This document shows positions 1 to 8,267 of a DNA stretch of 33,817 bases, one piece after another (the stretch's first letter is position 1; each line of letters begins with the position of its first letter). The notes under the pieces are model-generated. The model was not told the DNA's origin, did not search any database, and saw only the letters and a program-made list of their open reading frames with translations. This DNA is from Pseudomonadota bacterium. GTDB lineage: Bacteria > Pseudomonadota > Gammaproteobacteria > Pseudomonadales > Moraxellaceae. Both the position numbers and the translations under genes were made by a program. The stretch lies in NCBI GenBank assembly GCA_021833365.1, contig JAKBFV010000023.1, positions 1 to 33,817 of the forward strand. The letters run 5' to 3'.

Positions 1-772
1 CCATCGCCCCCATATTGAAATGACTGACGGCGACGATCATATAAGTATCGAGATCATAGCTGCGCCCATAGTGGCGTTCATCCCAGGCCATCGCCGCCTG
101 CAGCGACTGCATGGCGTGGGTACAAGCGGCGAGATCGGCCTGCTCGGCATAGATCTGCAAGGTCACGCGCCGTCCTGTCGCTGTCACCCAATGATCCTCC
201 ATCATCGCCAGATCACCGGCGACGATAGCGAACAGATAGCTAGGTTTGGGGTGGGGATCGACGTAGCGCACCTCATGTCGGCCATCTGCGAGCACGGCGC
301 GATGCACACAGTCGCCATTGGCGAGCAGCACCGGATAGCGCGTCCTGTCGGCGCGCAAGGTGGTGGTATAGATCGCCAGCACATCCGGCCTGTCGAGGAA
401 CCAGGTGATACGCCGAAACCCTTCCGGCTCACACTGTGTGCATAGCATGGGCCCTGAACGGTACAAGCCTTCGAGGGCCGTATTGTGCTCCGGGTCGATA
501 CGCACGAGGATGTCGAGATGCGACTCATCGGCGAGCGGCATCACGCTCAGGATCGTCGCCGTCGACGCCGGCAAGGGCCAGTCCTGACCGTCGACCTGCA
601 CGCTCAAGGTCTCCAGTCCTTCTCCCTGTAGAAGCAGCGGGCCTGCGCCCTGGCGCCGCACCACCAGATGACTGCGCACCAGGACGTGATCGCTGAGCAG
701 ATCGAATTCGAGGTGTACGCTGCACAAAGTCCAGGCACTGCGACGATAGTCTTGCAGATGATGTTGATGCAT
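1..772 (-). CDS. pepN: Aminopeptidase N, N-terminal part (cut by window edge)
   Basis: M1-family zinc aminopeptidase that removes N-terminal residues from peptides in the cytoplasm. The reading frame was translated by hand from the ATG at 772 to the window edge, giving 257 codons. It carries the PepN-type segments GLYRSGPMLCTQCEPEGFR and ITWFLDRPDVLAIYTT, then YPVLLANGD, and ends with HFNMGAM, which is the start of the GAMEN substrate-binding motif. The HExxH zinc site and the rest of the roughly 870-residue protein lie outside the window. AGGGGTGAG stands about 7 bases before the start and supports it. The gene is transcribed in the same direction as the DUF2797 gene, 47 bases downstream of that gene's end, and could share its transcript. 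The family is certain; the intactness of the missing part is unknown. Confidence 0.95.
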   Translation of the reverse strand, partial: MHQHHLQDYRRSAWTLCSVHLEFDLLSDHVLVRSHLVVRRQGAGPLLLQGEGLETLSVQVDGQDWPLPASTATILSVMPLADESHLDILVRIDPEHNTALEGLYRSGPMLCTQCEPEGFRRITWFLDRPDVLAIYTTTLRADRTRYPVLLANGDCVHRAVLADGRHEVRYVDPHPKPSYLFAIVAGDLAMMEDHWVTATGRRVTLQIYAEQADLAACTHAMQSLQAAMAWDERHYGRSYDLDTYMIVAVSHFNMGAM

Positions 773-819
773 ATAGGTCTCACCCCTAGAAAGAAAATCG
801 CTCACCACCGTGGTCGCCA

Positions 820-1635
820 CTAGTATGATTCGAGCGTAACGACATAAGACGTGTGCTTGCGCACATTGAACACGCCCTCTGCGAGGATCAGGTATTGTCC
901 TTTGATCCCAAGCAGGCGTCCCTCGATGGCCTGCGCCGGCGTCAGAGTCAGGGCCTTGATCTTGTCCGGATAGCGCACCACCGGATAGCGAAAGTTCTGC
1001 ACAACCGGCGGCAGTCTGACGCGGTCACCAGGGAAACGCCGTTCGATCTCAGCCAGTTCTGACGCACACAAAGCGAGCAGACGCTCCGCCTCCGCGACCA
1101 GATCGAGCTCAGCGGGTTCACCACGCAACAAGGCCTGCCACTGCGTCTTGTCGGCGACATAACGCGCCAGGGCAACTTCGATGAGTCCAGAGTGATACCG
1201 CGAACCCACCTGAAACAAGGGCAAGGCGGCGCTCGCCCCCTGATCGATCCAGCGTGTCGGCACCTGGGTGGCACGGGTGATGCCCACTTTCAGACCGGAC
1301 GAATTGGCCAGATAGACGATGTGTGGCACCATGCAATGAGTTTCACCCCAGGCCGGCTCACGACAGCTGCCAGCGGCATAATGGCAAAGCTCAGGCTTCA
1401 TGATGCACATATCGCAGGCGGCAAGACGGGTGAAGCAGGGATAACAGTAGCCCTGGTTATAGCTCTTGCGCGTCAGACGCTGGCAGGCCTGACAGCGGAT
1501 CTGGCCTTCGGTGGTCAGACGCAGGTACTCCTCACCATCACCGCGCAGGAGGAGTTCCTGATCACCGATGGGGAAAAAATACTGGACACGGGCTTGCACT
1601 TCGGCGCGCAATTTACCTATCGTTCCACTCAACAT
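820..1635 (-). CDS. DUF2797 family protein
   Basis: A 271-residue protein of a conserved but uncharacterised gammaproteobacterial family. It shows a cysteine-rich N-terminal half with two paired motifs, CQAC near residue 48 and GYCYPCF near residue 62, followed by CDMC and CHYAAGSCREPAWGE. Together these look like a zinc-binding module. The second half contains YLANSSGLKVGITR and PTRWIDQGA, which resemble a GIY-YIG nuclease-like core. That resemblance is my inference; no nuclease activity is established. The start at 1635 lies only 17 bases from the divergent start at 1653, and I see no good ribosome-binding site in front of it. pepN follows in the same direction after 47 bases, an arrangement I recall from pseudomonads. 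Confidence 0.88.
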   Translation of the reverse strand: MLSGTIGKLRAEVQARVQYFFPIGDQELLLRGDGEEYLRLTTEGQIRCQACQRLTRKSYNQGYCYPCFTRLAACDMCIMKPELCHYAAGSCREPAWGETHCMVPHIVYLANSSGLKVGITRATQVPTRWIDQGASAALPLFQVGSRYHSGLIEVALARYVADKTQWQALLRGEPAELDLVAEAERLLALCASELAEIERRFPGDRVRLPPVVQNFRYPVVRYPDKIKALTLTPAQAIEGRLLGIKGQYLILAEGVFNVRKHTSYVVTLESY

Positions 1636-1652
1636 GGCGCAGGAGCCCCCTC

Positions 1653-2108
1653 ATGCAGGAATATCGTCGCCGCATCGTCCAAGGCGTCCTCGCTGAACAA
1701 GCGGCAAACAGCATTTTGTGCCTGGGCGAGAGCGCCAGCGCCTTGCTGCCGGCCGAACTCGCCCATACCTATCTGGATACGCGTCGCTGGCTACAGGACC
1801 CGCACTTCAATGAACGTCATGATCTCGCCCTTTTTCTTCTCGACACCGGCATGCGCAGCGAGGAAGTCCAGCACCTACTCGTCGCCGCACGCGATCTGCT
1901 GGCACGCCGCGTGCTCGCCTTCTTGCCGGAGCCGGCGCAGGTGGCGATTCCATCGCCCTACATAGCACTCGGCTATCAGCGCCTGGCGCGCCTCGCGCAC
2001 GATGAAAGCGCCTGGATCTTTGCCATCCATAGTTACAAGAACACCCCCGACTGGTTGAACAGCCGCTACTGGGCACATCCAGAAAATTTCGACCGCCACC
2101 GCTGGTGA
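1653..2108 (+). CDS. Conserved hypothetical protein, DUF6231-like
   Basis: A 151-residue soluble protein without a signal peptide or membrane segment. AGGAG stands 7 bases before the ATG. The middle (about residues 55–95) is predicted to be helical and Leu/Arg-rich. The C-terminal block SYKNTPDWLNSRYWAHPENF followed by the terminal residues DRHRW resembles, from memory, the end of the DUF6231 family of pseudomonads. No catalytic motif is visible and no function should be assigned. It runs opposite to its neighbours: its start is 17 bases from the DUF2797 start and its end is 7 bases from the convergent DUF1315 gene. The protein is very likely real because of the good ribosome-binding site and the conserved-looking C-terminus. 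The family name is tentative. Confidence 0.75.
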   Translation: MQEYRRRIVQGVLAEQAANSILCLGESASALLPAELAHTYLDTRRWLQDPHFNERHDLALFLLDTGMRSEEVQHLLVAARDLLARRVLAFLPEPAQVAIPSPYIALGYQRLARLAHDESAWIFAIHSYKNTPDWLNSRYWAHPENFDRHRW

Positions 2109-2115
2109 CAGAGAC

Positions 2116-2388
2116 TCAGCGCCAGTGCAGAGTTTGTGGCTGCTCGTGCTCATGATCGCTGGCACAGACCTCACCTTCCGCCTTGCTGCCACGGTCGATG
2201 AAACCGGTGCGCTGCTCATCGCTGAGATGGTGCTTTTCCCAGACGATGATGGCCTGCAGGCATAAAGCCCGCTCCTGCTCGTTCAGGCGCCGCCCATCCG
2301 GGTACTTCCCCAATTCGACGGCGCGGCGCAGTTGCGCCACCACAGCAGCGTCGAGCCGTTCAGCGCCTTGCGCAAAATCATCCACCAT
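2116..2388 (-). CDS. DUF1315 family protein (YeaC-like)
   Basis: A 90-residue protein of the DUF1315/YeaC family, function unknown. The signature is LRRAVELGKYPDGRRLNEQE, followed by LCLQAIIVWEKHHL and EQRTGF, which matches the family's core. The C-terminal tail is rich in acidic residues and histidine (SDHEHEQ). I chose the ATG at 2388 because GGGGAT stands about 4–5 bases before it and the core begins 20 residues later. A longer frame to 2466 would run back into nadK and adds an unconserved leader. It lies 17 bases downstream of nadK in the same direction and is most likely the last gene of that operon. Confidence 0.85.
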   Translation of the reverse strand: MVDDFAQGAERLDAAVVAQLRRAVELGKYPDGRRLNEQERALCLQAIIVWEKHHLSDEQRTGFIDRGSKAEGEVCASDHEHEQPQTLHWR

Positions 2389-2405
2389 AGCTATCCCCAA
2401 ATCAC

Positions 2406-3305
2406 TCAATCCACATAAGCGCCATGTCCGGCCTGATGGCTGCTCCAGCCGAGCTTGGTCCGGCAAGCCTTGAAAAAATCATGTCCCGGCGGGTGCAGCA
2501 ACTGCAAGCGATGCGGGTATTTTCGCACATAAATCCAGTCCCCGGCAGCCAGCACCTGGCCCTCCTGACCATCACAGCCGACCATAGGTTGCAGATCCCG
2601 CGACAGGACGAGAATCTTGATCTCGCTATCACCATCGATGACGATGGGGCGGCTGCTCAGCGTATGTGGATGCATGGGCACGAGAACGATGGCATCGAGA
2701 CGTGGATGCATGATCGGGCCGCCACCCGACAAGGCATAGGCGGTCGAACCAGTGGGCGTGGCGACGATGAGACCATCGGAGCGCAGGCGATAGACAAACT
2801 GGCCATCGACAAAAAGCTCGAATTCGACCATATGCAGATGTTTGCCGGGATAGAGCACGACGTCATTGAAAGCCAGACCGAGTAGGTGTTCATCGGCTCC
2901 AGAGCGAATCCAACACTGCAACAGAAAGCGTTCCTCACTGCTGTAGTCACCGCTGAGGATGGCGAGCAGACCACGCGTCAGCTCATCCGGCGAAATATCA
3001 GTGAGAAAACCGAGGCGACCGCGGTTGATGCCGACAACCGGCTTATGATGCACTGCCAGTGTGCGCGCCACCCGCAGCAGAGAGCCATCGCCACCGACGA
3101 CGATGACCAGATCGACCATCTCCCCGAGCAGGTTCAGGCTGGCTTTTTGCCGATGCGGTAGCGCCATCCACTCCGCCGTCTCGACCTCGAGAACGCTCTG
3201 AATGCCATACTGATCGAGCACTTGCAAGACGTCACGCAGGGTCGACAGGACGGCATCGTGCCCGGAACGGGCGACGAGACCGATGTGACGAAAAACCGCT
3301 CGCAT
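2406..3305 (-). CDS. nadK: NAD kinase
   Basis: ATP-dependent NAD+ kinase (EC 2.7.1.23), which makes NADP+ in the cytoplasm. The length of 299 residues is normal for the bacterial enzyme. Family motifs are present in order: VVGGDGSLLRVAR with GGDGS at residues 71–75 (catalytic Asp about 73), GINRGRLGFLTD at about 92–103, the NE/D-type motif FND at 146–148, and DGLIVATPTGSTAYALSGGG at about 177–196. The upstream cNMP/rhodanese gene ends 2 bases before the start, so expression is probably coupled. A DUF1315 gene follows after 17 bases. Nothing suggests decay. Confidence 0.97.
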   Translation of the reverse strand: MRAVFRHIGLVARSGHDAVLSTLRDVLQVLDQYGIQSVLEVETAEWMALPHRQKASLNLLGEMVDLVIVVGGDGSLLRVARTLAVHHKPVVGINRGRLGFLTDISPDELTRGLLAILSGDYSSEERFLLQCWIRSGADEHLLGLAFNDVVLYPGKHLHMVEFELFVDGQFVYRLRSDGLIVATPTGSTAYALSGGGPIMHPRLDAIVLVPMHPHTLSSRPIVIDGDSEIKILVLSRDLQPMVGCDGQEGQVLAAGDWIYVRKYPHRLQLLHPPGHDFFKACRTKLGWSSHQAGHGAYVD

Positions 3306-3307
3306 CC

Positions 3308-4384
3308 CTACCCCCTCGGTGTCAGCAAAGGCGCCAGCTCCTCGGCATCGAGGGCGCGCAAACCCTGCGCCAGCACACTCACCTGATAGCCTTCGGCGCG
3401 CAGCAAAAAGGTCGCCGCCGTACTGCGCAAACCAGAATCACAATAGGCGATATAGACGGCGCTTTTATCGAGCAGACGTCCTTTGACGCGTAGATTCTGC
3501 AAGGGCACATTGAGAGCCGCGGGTAGGACACCGGTCGGACATTCCTCAGTCAGGCGCACATCGAGCCAGCGCGCACCGCCCTTGACCATATCGAGAGCCG
3601 TCGGCCAGTCGACTTTTTCGACCAGGGGCCCCTGCAACAACTCAGCAAAATCATCTTTGCCCAGGCGTAACAGACTGCCCGCTGTTTCCATACGCACCGA
3701 GGCATTGCGTGGCCCACAGAGCAGGAGGCCGTCTTCGCCAAAATACTGCCCGGCCTCGAGCAGGGCGAGACTACGCTCGCCATGATCCTCGTCATTGAGC
3801 AGCACCTCTGCGATGCCCTGACGGATGAAATAACAGGCATCGGCGGCCTCCCCCTGCTGGATCACCCATTGACCAGCTGCGACCTCCACTTCCCGCATAC
3901 GTCGGAAAAGTTCGCGCACATGCGCAGGCGGCAATTGATAGAAGATCGGCGCCTGCAGCAGCCGCCGTAACCAGCGGCTATCACTGAGTTTCTGATCGAA
4001 GGCGAGCTCCGCCTCGAAATAGCGTGCCGACTGCTCCCAGGCCAGGACATAGTCCAATTTAGCGCTGTCGATAACGATGCAATTGACCGTCGCCTCAGCC
4101 ACCACCGACTGCAAACCCGAGCGCGGTGTCGTGATCGGATACCAGCTCTGTACTTCGCCGGCGCTGATGCAGGCCACCTGCGTCCCCGCCTCCCAGACTT
4201 GCAAGCGGCCACTCAGCAAAAAGACCGTCTGGCCACTGCCCTCACGGCAGGCGGCGAGAATCTCGCCTGGCGGCAGCGTCCAGACACGCACGTCCTGAAG
4301 GAGATAGTCGAGACGCTCTGCTGGCAGTGAATTGAGCGGAATGAAGGTTTCCAGAACCTCACGGCGCAGCGCGGGCTGACTCAT
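3308..4384 (-). CDS. Cyclic-nucleotide-binding and rhodanese domain protein
   Basis: A 358-residue cytoplasmic protein with three parts. Residues about 15–115 form a degenerate cNMP-binding fold (TVFLLSGRLQVWEAG). Residues about 145–255 form a second cNMP-binding domain whose phosphate-binding cassette is recognisable: FGEDG at 215–219 and PRNASV at 225–230. Residues about 260–350 form a rhodanese domain with WLDVR at 273–277 and the active-site loop YCDSGLRS, which puts the likely catalytic cysteine at residue 315. The start is fixed at 4384 because its ATG overlaps the stop of the upstream coiled-coil gene as ATGA, the usual sign of translational coupling. A longer frame to 4465 lies inside the upstream gene. 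There is no helix-turn-helix, so this is probably not a Crp-type regulator. The ligand and the sulfur substrate are unknown. Confidence 0.88.
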   Translation of the reverse strand: MSQPALRREVLETFIPLNSLPAERLDYLLQDVRVWTLPPGEILAACREGSGQTVFLLSGRLQVWEAGTQVACISAGEVQSWYPITTPRSGLQSVVAEATVNCIVIDSAKLDYVLAWEQSARYFEAELAFDQKLSDSRWLRRLLQAPIFYQLPPAHVRELFRRMREVEVAAGQWVIQQGEAADACYFIRQGIAEVLLNDEDHGERSLALLEAGQYFGEDGLLLCGPRNASVRMETAGSLLRLGKDDFAELLQGPLVEKVDWPTALDMVKGGARWLDVRLTEECPTGVLPAALNVPLQNLRVKGRLLDKSAVYIAYCDSGLRSTAATFLLRAEGYQVSVLAQGLRALDAEELAPLLTPRG

Positions 4385-5826
4385 GAATGATCTCCTTGGG
4401 CGGCGGGCGGTGTGCGAAAGCGCAGGACAGCATCGATATTGCTGTCGCGATGATGACGGGCACAACGATCCGACTCACCGACGATGAAACGCGCTGGTGA
4501 ATCGACACGGATGATGCGCGCTGCGCAGCACTCCCCCTGCGGCAGCTCATGCAGGCAACGTGGATCGTCATAGTGACGCAGCCAGGCACGATACACGTCC
4601 GGCGAGACAAAGCTTTTCCTGGCAGCATAGGCGAGTGGATCACCGGCGTAGCTGGCCAGCTCAGCGACGGGTACCGAAACGTGTCCGACACCGGCATGAT
4701 AGACGAGAAAGTTCATGCCGAGCTGCTCCAGCCGCGCCAAAAAAGCCTCGGCTCCCTGACTGGCGGCACCTTCCAGCGCCTGCTGTAGAGCAGCGATCTC
4801 ACGCAGCTTGAGATCGATCTGATCCTGCCGCTCCTGCAGGCGCCGCTGCCACTCCAGGTCACTCTCGAGACGGCGGGAGCGTTCAGCCTCGATCTCGCCT
4901 TGCAGCGCCTGCTCATGCCGTAAGACTTCCTCACGCCAGCGTCGATTGGCCTGTTCGAGGCTCTGATGCAGAGAATCCTCATGGCTTTGTCGTACCCTCT
5001 GCAACTGCAGTTGCAGATCGCTCTCCGCCTCATGCACGGCGCGGCGCGAACGCGCCTCGCTATTTTGCAATTGCCCCTGCAGAACTTCGAGCTGTTCGCT
5101 CAGAGCATCGTTTTGTTCTTTCAACAATTTTTGCTGTGCCAGCAACTTGGCGTGCTGGGCCTGCAAAATAGCGACAGCCTGCTCATGTTCAAACTGCCGA
5201 CGCAGCATCTGTTGCGCGTGTTCGGCGCCGACGGTGCGCAAGCGCAGATCCCTTTCTTCGAGCTCACGCTTGAGGGCATCGCGCTCGCCTTCGAGACGCC
5301 AGCGCCGCTCCTGATCCTCACCATCGCGCTCGACACGGTCGGCCAGTACCGGAATGTTCGGGGGCGACGGCGGCGACACGGGACGCAGACCAAGTCGCGG
5401 CGCCATCTCGGCGACGGCGCGCGCGGTCAGGAGAAATTCATTGCGATCGCTCTGCAAAAGCGGATCCCAGAGGCGATCACCCAGCCAGGACATGGAATTT
5501 TGACTGCGGCAGACGAGGCGCACCGGACCACGACCAAGGTCGGGACCCGCTGCGGCGATTTCGGCCATATGACGCAAAGGCAGATTCCAGCTGCGCTCGG
5601 CCCAGCCGGCGGCATCGAAGGACATCTCGAAAAAGACAAAGGCAACCGGCGACAAGGTGGCATCGAGTTCGACATAGATCGCCGGCAAGCTGCGACCGGC
5701 GAAGATCTGCAGCGCCACATAGCCATCCAGGCAGGCATGAAAATCCGAGCCCAGGAGTACGCGTGAAATCTCACCTTCCTCCCAAAAGACGATGAGCTCA
5801 TGCCTCTCCGTCAGTTCCTGCAGCAT
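4381..5826 (-). CDS. Coiled-coil protein of unknown function
   Basis: A 481-residue protein with three regions. The N-terminal globular region (1–145) lacks a motif I recognise. A proline-rich hinge (about 150–160, SPPSPPNIP) follows. Then a long charged, Gln/Glu/Arg/Leu-rich coiled coil runs from about 168 to 368. The C-terminal domain (about 369–481) holds a cluster of possible metal ligands: Cys424, Cys433, Cys434, Cys455 and His458–459. There is no signal peptide or membrane helix. It is the first gene of the run leading to the cNMP/rhodanese protein, nadK and the DUF1315 gene, and its stop overlaps the next start (ATGA). The codons are consistent with its neighbours. I cannot name a function; a scaffold or sensor partner of the cNMP/rhodanese protein is only a guess. 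Confidence 0.8.
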   Translation of the reverse strand: MLQELTERHELIVFWEEGEISRVLLGSDFHACLDGYVALQIFAGRSLPAIYVELDATLSPVAFVFFEMSFDAAGWAERSWNLPLRHMAEIAAAGPDLGRGPVRLVCRSQNSMSWLGDRLWDPLLQSDRNEFLLTARAVAEMAPRLGLRPVSPPSPPNIPVLADRVERDGEDQERRWRLEGERDALKRELEERDLRLRTVGAEHAQQMLRRQFEHEQAVAILQAQHAKLLAQQKLLKEQNDALSEQLEVLQGQLQNSEARSRRAVHEAESDLQLQLQRVRQSHEDSLHQSLEQANRRWREEVLRHEQALQGEIEAERSRRLESDLEWQRRLQERQDQIDLKLREIAALQQALEGAASQGAEAFLARLEQLGMNFLVYHAGVGHVSVPVAELASYAGDPLAYAARKSFVSPDVYRAWLRHYDDPRCLHELPQGECCAARIIRVDSPARFIVGESDRCARHHRDSNIDAVLRFRTPPAAQGDHS

Positions 5827-5971
5827 GTCGCCACCTTAGCTGAACGATGACCCATATCGTGTCCTGTCCAGTCTAGCCAATCGCTTCGCGCCAGCAAAGC
5901 GCAGGCTGCCAGATTGCGATCTGATCGACGCTCTGCGCGCAGCCGGCCAAGACCGCGCGCAGGCATCCTCT

Positions 5972-8134
5972 TCATCCGCGCTGCTTGAGCTCGCGGCGAC
6001 GGCGATGCAGGATGGGCTCGGTGTAACCGGAAGGCTGCGCCCGTCCCGCCAGGATCAGCTCACGCGCCGCCTGAAAAGCGATGCTCGCGTCAAAATCGCT
6101 GGCCATCGGCTGATAGAGCGGATCAGCGGCATTCTGCTGATCGACCACCACCGCCATACGACGTAAGGCAGCCTCGACCTGTTCGAGCGAGCAGATACCA
6201 TGATGCAACCAGTTAGCGACGTGCTGACTGGAGATGCGTAGGGTGGCGCGATCTTCCATCAAGCCGACATGGTGAATATCCGGCACTTTCGAACAACCCA
6301 CCCCCTGATCGATCCAGCGCACCACATAGCCGAGAATGCCCTGGCAATTGTTGTCGAGCTCTTCGTTGATCTCTGCCGCCGTCCAGGCTGGATGTGCCTG
6401 CACCGGCACGGTGAGGATGTCGTCGAGCGCCGCACGCGGCCGCGACTTGAGTTCGTTTTGACGTGCCTGAACATCGACTTGGTGGTAATGCATGGCGTGC
6501 AAAGTCGCCCCCGTCGGTGACGGCACCCAGGCGGTATTGGCGCCCGCCTGCGGGTGGGCGATCTTGCTCTCGACCATTTCACGCATCAGATCGGGCTTGG
6601 CCCACATGCCCTTACCGATCTGCGCCTTACCCTGCAGACCACAGGCCAGGCCGATATCGACGTTCCAGTTCTCATACGCCGCGATCCACTTCTGCCGGCG
6701 CATCTCCTCCTTACGCACCATGGGACCGGCCTCCATCGAGGTATGGATCTCATCACCCGTGCGATCGAGAAAGCCGGTATTGATGAACATCACCCGATGA
6801 CGTGCAGCGTGAATACAGGACTTGAGATTGACCGTGGTGCGCCGCTCTTCATCCATGATGCCCATCTTGACGGTATACATCGGCAGGCCGAGAGCCTGTT
6901 CGACACGCGCGAAGATCTCATCGGCGAAAGCCACTTCCTGCGGACCGTGCATCTTCGGCTTGACGACATAGATGGAACCACTGCGGCTATTACGCAGACT
7001 ACCGAGACCGCGTACATCGTACAGGGCGATGGTGACGGTCACCATGGCGTCCATGATGCCCTCGGGAATCTCCTCGCCTTTGTACAGAATGGCTGGCGTC
7101 GTCATCAGATGGCCGACATTGCGCACCAACAGCAGGGATCGACCATGCAGGGTCAAGCTTCCACCCTGCGCCGCGGTAAAGACGCGATCGGCCTGCATAC
7201 GACGCACCAGTTGACGATCACCTTTACGGAAAGACTCCTGCAGATCTCCGCGCATCAGCCCCAACCAGTTGCGATAGACCTCGGTCTTGTCCTCACCATC
7301 GACCGCAGCGACCGAGTCTTCACAGTCCTGGATGGTGGTGATCGCCGCCTCCAGGCAAAGATCCTTGACATGGGCAGGGTCGGTAGCACCGATCGGATGC
7401 TGGGCATCGATCTGGATCTCGATGTGCAGTCCATGATTGCGCAGCACGACACTGCTCGGAGTCGCCGCATCACCGGCGTAGGCGACGAATTTTTCCGGTT
7501 GCTGCAAAGCACTGCCGGACGTCGCACCGAAAGCGACGTAAAGCTGGCCGTCAACAACACGATAAGCCGTAGCATCGACGTGGCTGCCCTGTGCCAGCGG
7601 TGCCACTTGATCGAGCAGGCGGCGGGCGTAGGCGATGACCTGCCGGCCACGCACGGGATTATAGCCGGCGCCTTTTTCGGCACCACCGCTCTCGGCGATG
7701 ACATCGCTGCCATACAGGGCGTCATAGAGCGAGCCCCAACGGGCATTGGCGGCATTGAGCGCATACCGCGCATTTTTCACGGGCACCACCAGCTGTGGAC
7801 CGGCGATGGTCGAAATTTCGGCATCGACATTCTCCGGATCGACAGCAAAATCCTCGACCTCATCGACGAGATAGCCGATGTCTTTGAGAAAGCTCTTGTA
7901 GGCATCGAGGCTATAGCTAGGATGAGCGCGGTACCAAGCATCGATCTGTGCCTGAAGTTCGTCACGACGCGCCAGCAATGCCTGATTTTTCGGCATCAGG
8001 TCGGAGACGATGCTCTCAAAGCGCGTGAAAAAATCCTGTGCCGAAATACCCAGCGGGGGCAGGATGTCATCGATGATCAGCTGGTACAGATCGCGGCTCA
8101 CCTGCAGGTGGCCGACATGGACGCGTTCGGTCAT
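5972..8134 (-). CDS. glcB: Malate synthase G
   Basis: Condenses glyoxylate and acetyl-CoA to malate (EC 2.3.3.9), the second step of the glyoxylate shunt. The length of 720 residues is that of the G isoform. Recognisable segments are [30 protein letters not shown] with FADEIF, the metal/substrate region [38 protein letters not shown], and the C-terminal [20 protein letters not shown], which carries the catalytic aspartate region. The ATG at 8134 is preceded by AAGAGG. It lies downstream of aceA in the same direction, but a terminator-like hairpin and a weak promoter-like pair separate the two, so it may have its own transcript. Confidence 0.97.
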   Translation of the reverse strand: MTERVHVGHLQVSRDLYQLIIDDILPPLGISAQDFFTRFESIVSDLMPKNQALLARRDELQAQIDAWYRAHPSYSLDAYKSFLKDIGYLVDEVEDFAVDPENVDAEISTIAGPQLVVPVKNARYALNAANARWGSLYDALYGSDVIAESGGAEKGAGYNPVRGRQVIAYARRLLDQVAPLAQGSHVDATAYRVVDGQLYVAFGATSGSALQQPEKFVAYAGDAATPSSVVLRNHGLHIEIQIDAQHPIGATDPAHVKDLCLEAAITTIQDCEDSVAAVDGEDKTEVYRNWLGLMRGDLQESFRKGDRQLVRRMQADRVFTAAQGGSLTLHGRSLLLVRNVGHLMTTPAILYKGEEIPEGIMDAMVTVTIALYDVRGLGSLRNSRSGSIYVVKPKMHGPQEVAFADEIFARVEQALGLPMYTVKMGIMDEERRTTVNLKSCIHAARHRVMFINTGFLDRTGDEIHTSMEAGPMVRKEEMRRQKWIAAYENWNVDIGLACGLQGKAQIGKGMWAKPDLMREMVESKIAHPQAGANTAWVPSPTGATLHAMHYHQVDVQARQNELKSRPRAALDDILTVPVQAHPAWTAAEINEELDNNCQGILGYVVRWIDQGVGCSKVPDIHHVGLMEDRATLRISSQHVANWLHHGICSLEQVEAALRRMAVVVDQQNAADPLYQPMASDFDASIAFQAARELILAGRAQPSGYTEPILHRRRRELKQRG

Positions 8135-8166
8135 AGCTCTTGGCCTCTTGAGAAAAACGGTGCCCT

Positions 8167-8195
8167 AGTGTAGCGAAAAGCACCTGGATATTGAA
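8167..8195 (-). promoter_or_regulatory. Possible glcB promoter
   Basis: On the minus strand a TTCAAT box (8190–8195) stands 17 bases before TACACT (8167–8172), about 33 bases upstream of the glcB start. The -10 box is fair and the -35 box is poor. The surrounding sequence is more AT-rich than the genes. This is a pattern match only. Confidence 0.3.
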
Positions 8196-8214
8196 AAATA
8201 AATCAGGAACGAGG

Positions 8215-8241
8215 AAAGCAAACGGGGCCCGCAGGCCCCGT
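8215..8241 (-). terminator. Rho-independent terminator of aceA
   Basis: A perfect 8-bp stem ACGGGGCC/GGCCCCGT (8222–8229 with 8234–8241) encloses a 4-base loop. Read on the minus strand it is followed by TTTGCTTT. It lies 26 bases beyond the aceA stop codon, so it most likely ends aceA transcription before glcB. Confidence 0.75.
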
Positions 8242-8267
8242 CGACAGACAGCGAAGTCACCCTTCCA

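Noticed and set aside
1192-1965. A 257-codon plus-strand frame crossing the DUF2797 and DUF6231-like genes
   Set aside because: It overlaps two better-supported genes and has no ribosome-binding site or family motif.
4966-5766. A 266-codon plus-strand frame opposite the coiled-coil gene
   Set aside because: It is a shadow of the repetitive codons of the coiled-coil gene. The minus-strand frame has the coupled start and the coherent protein.
6554-8173. A 539-codon open frame on the plus strand opposite glcB
   Set aside because: It lies entirely antisense to an unmistakable malate synthase G. Long antisense frames are expected in GC-rich genes, and the translated sequence has no family features.
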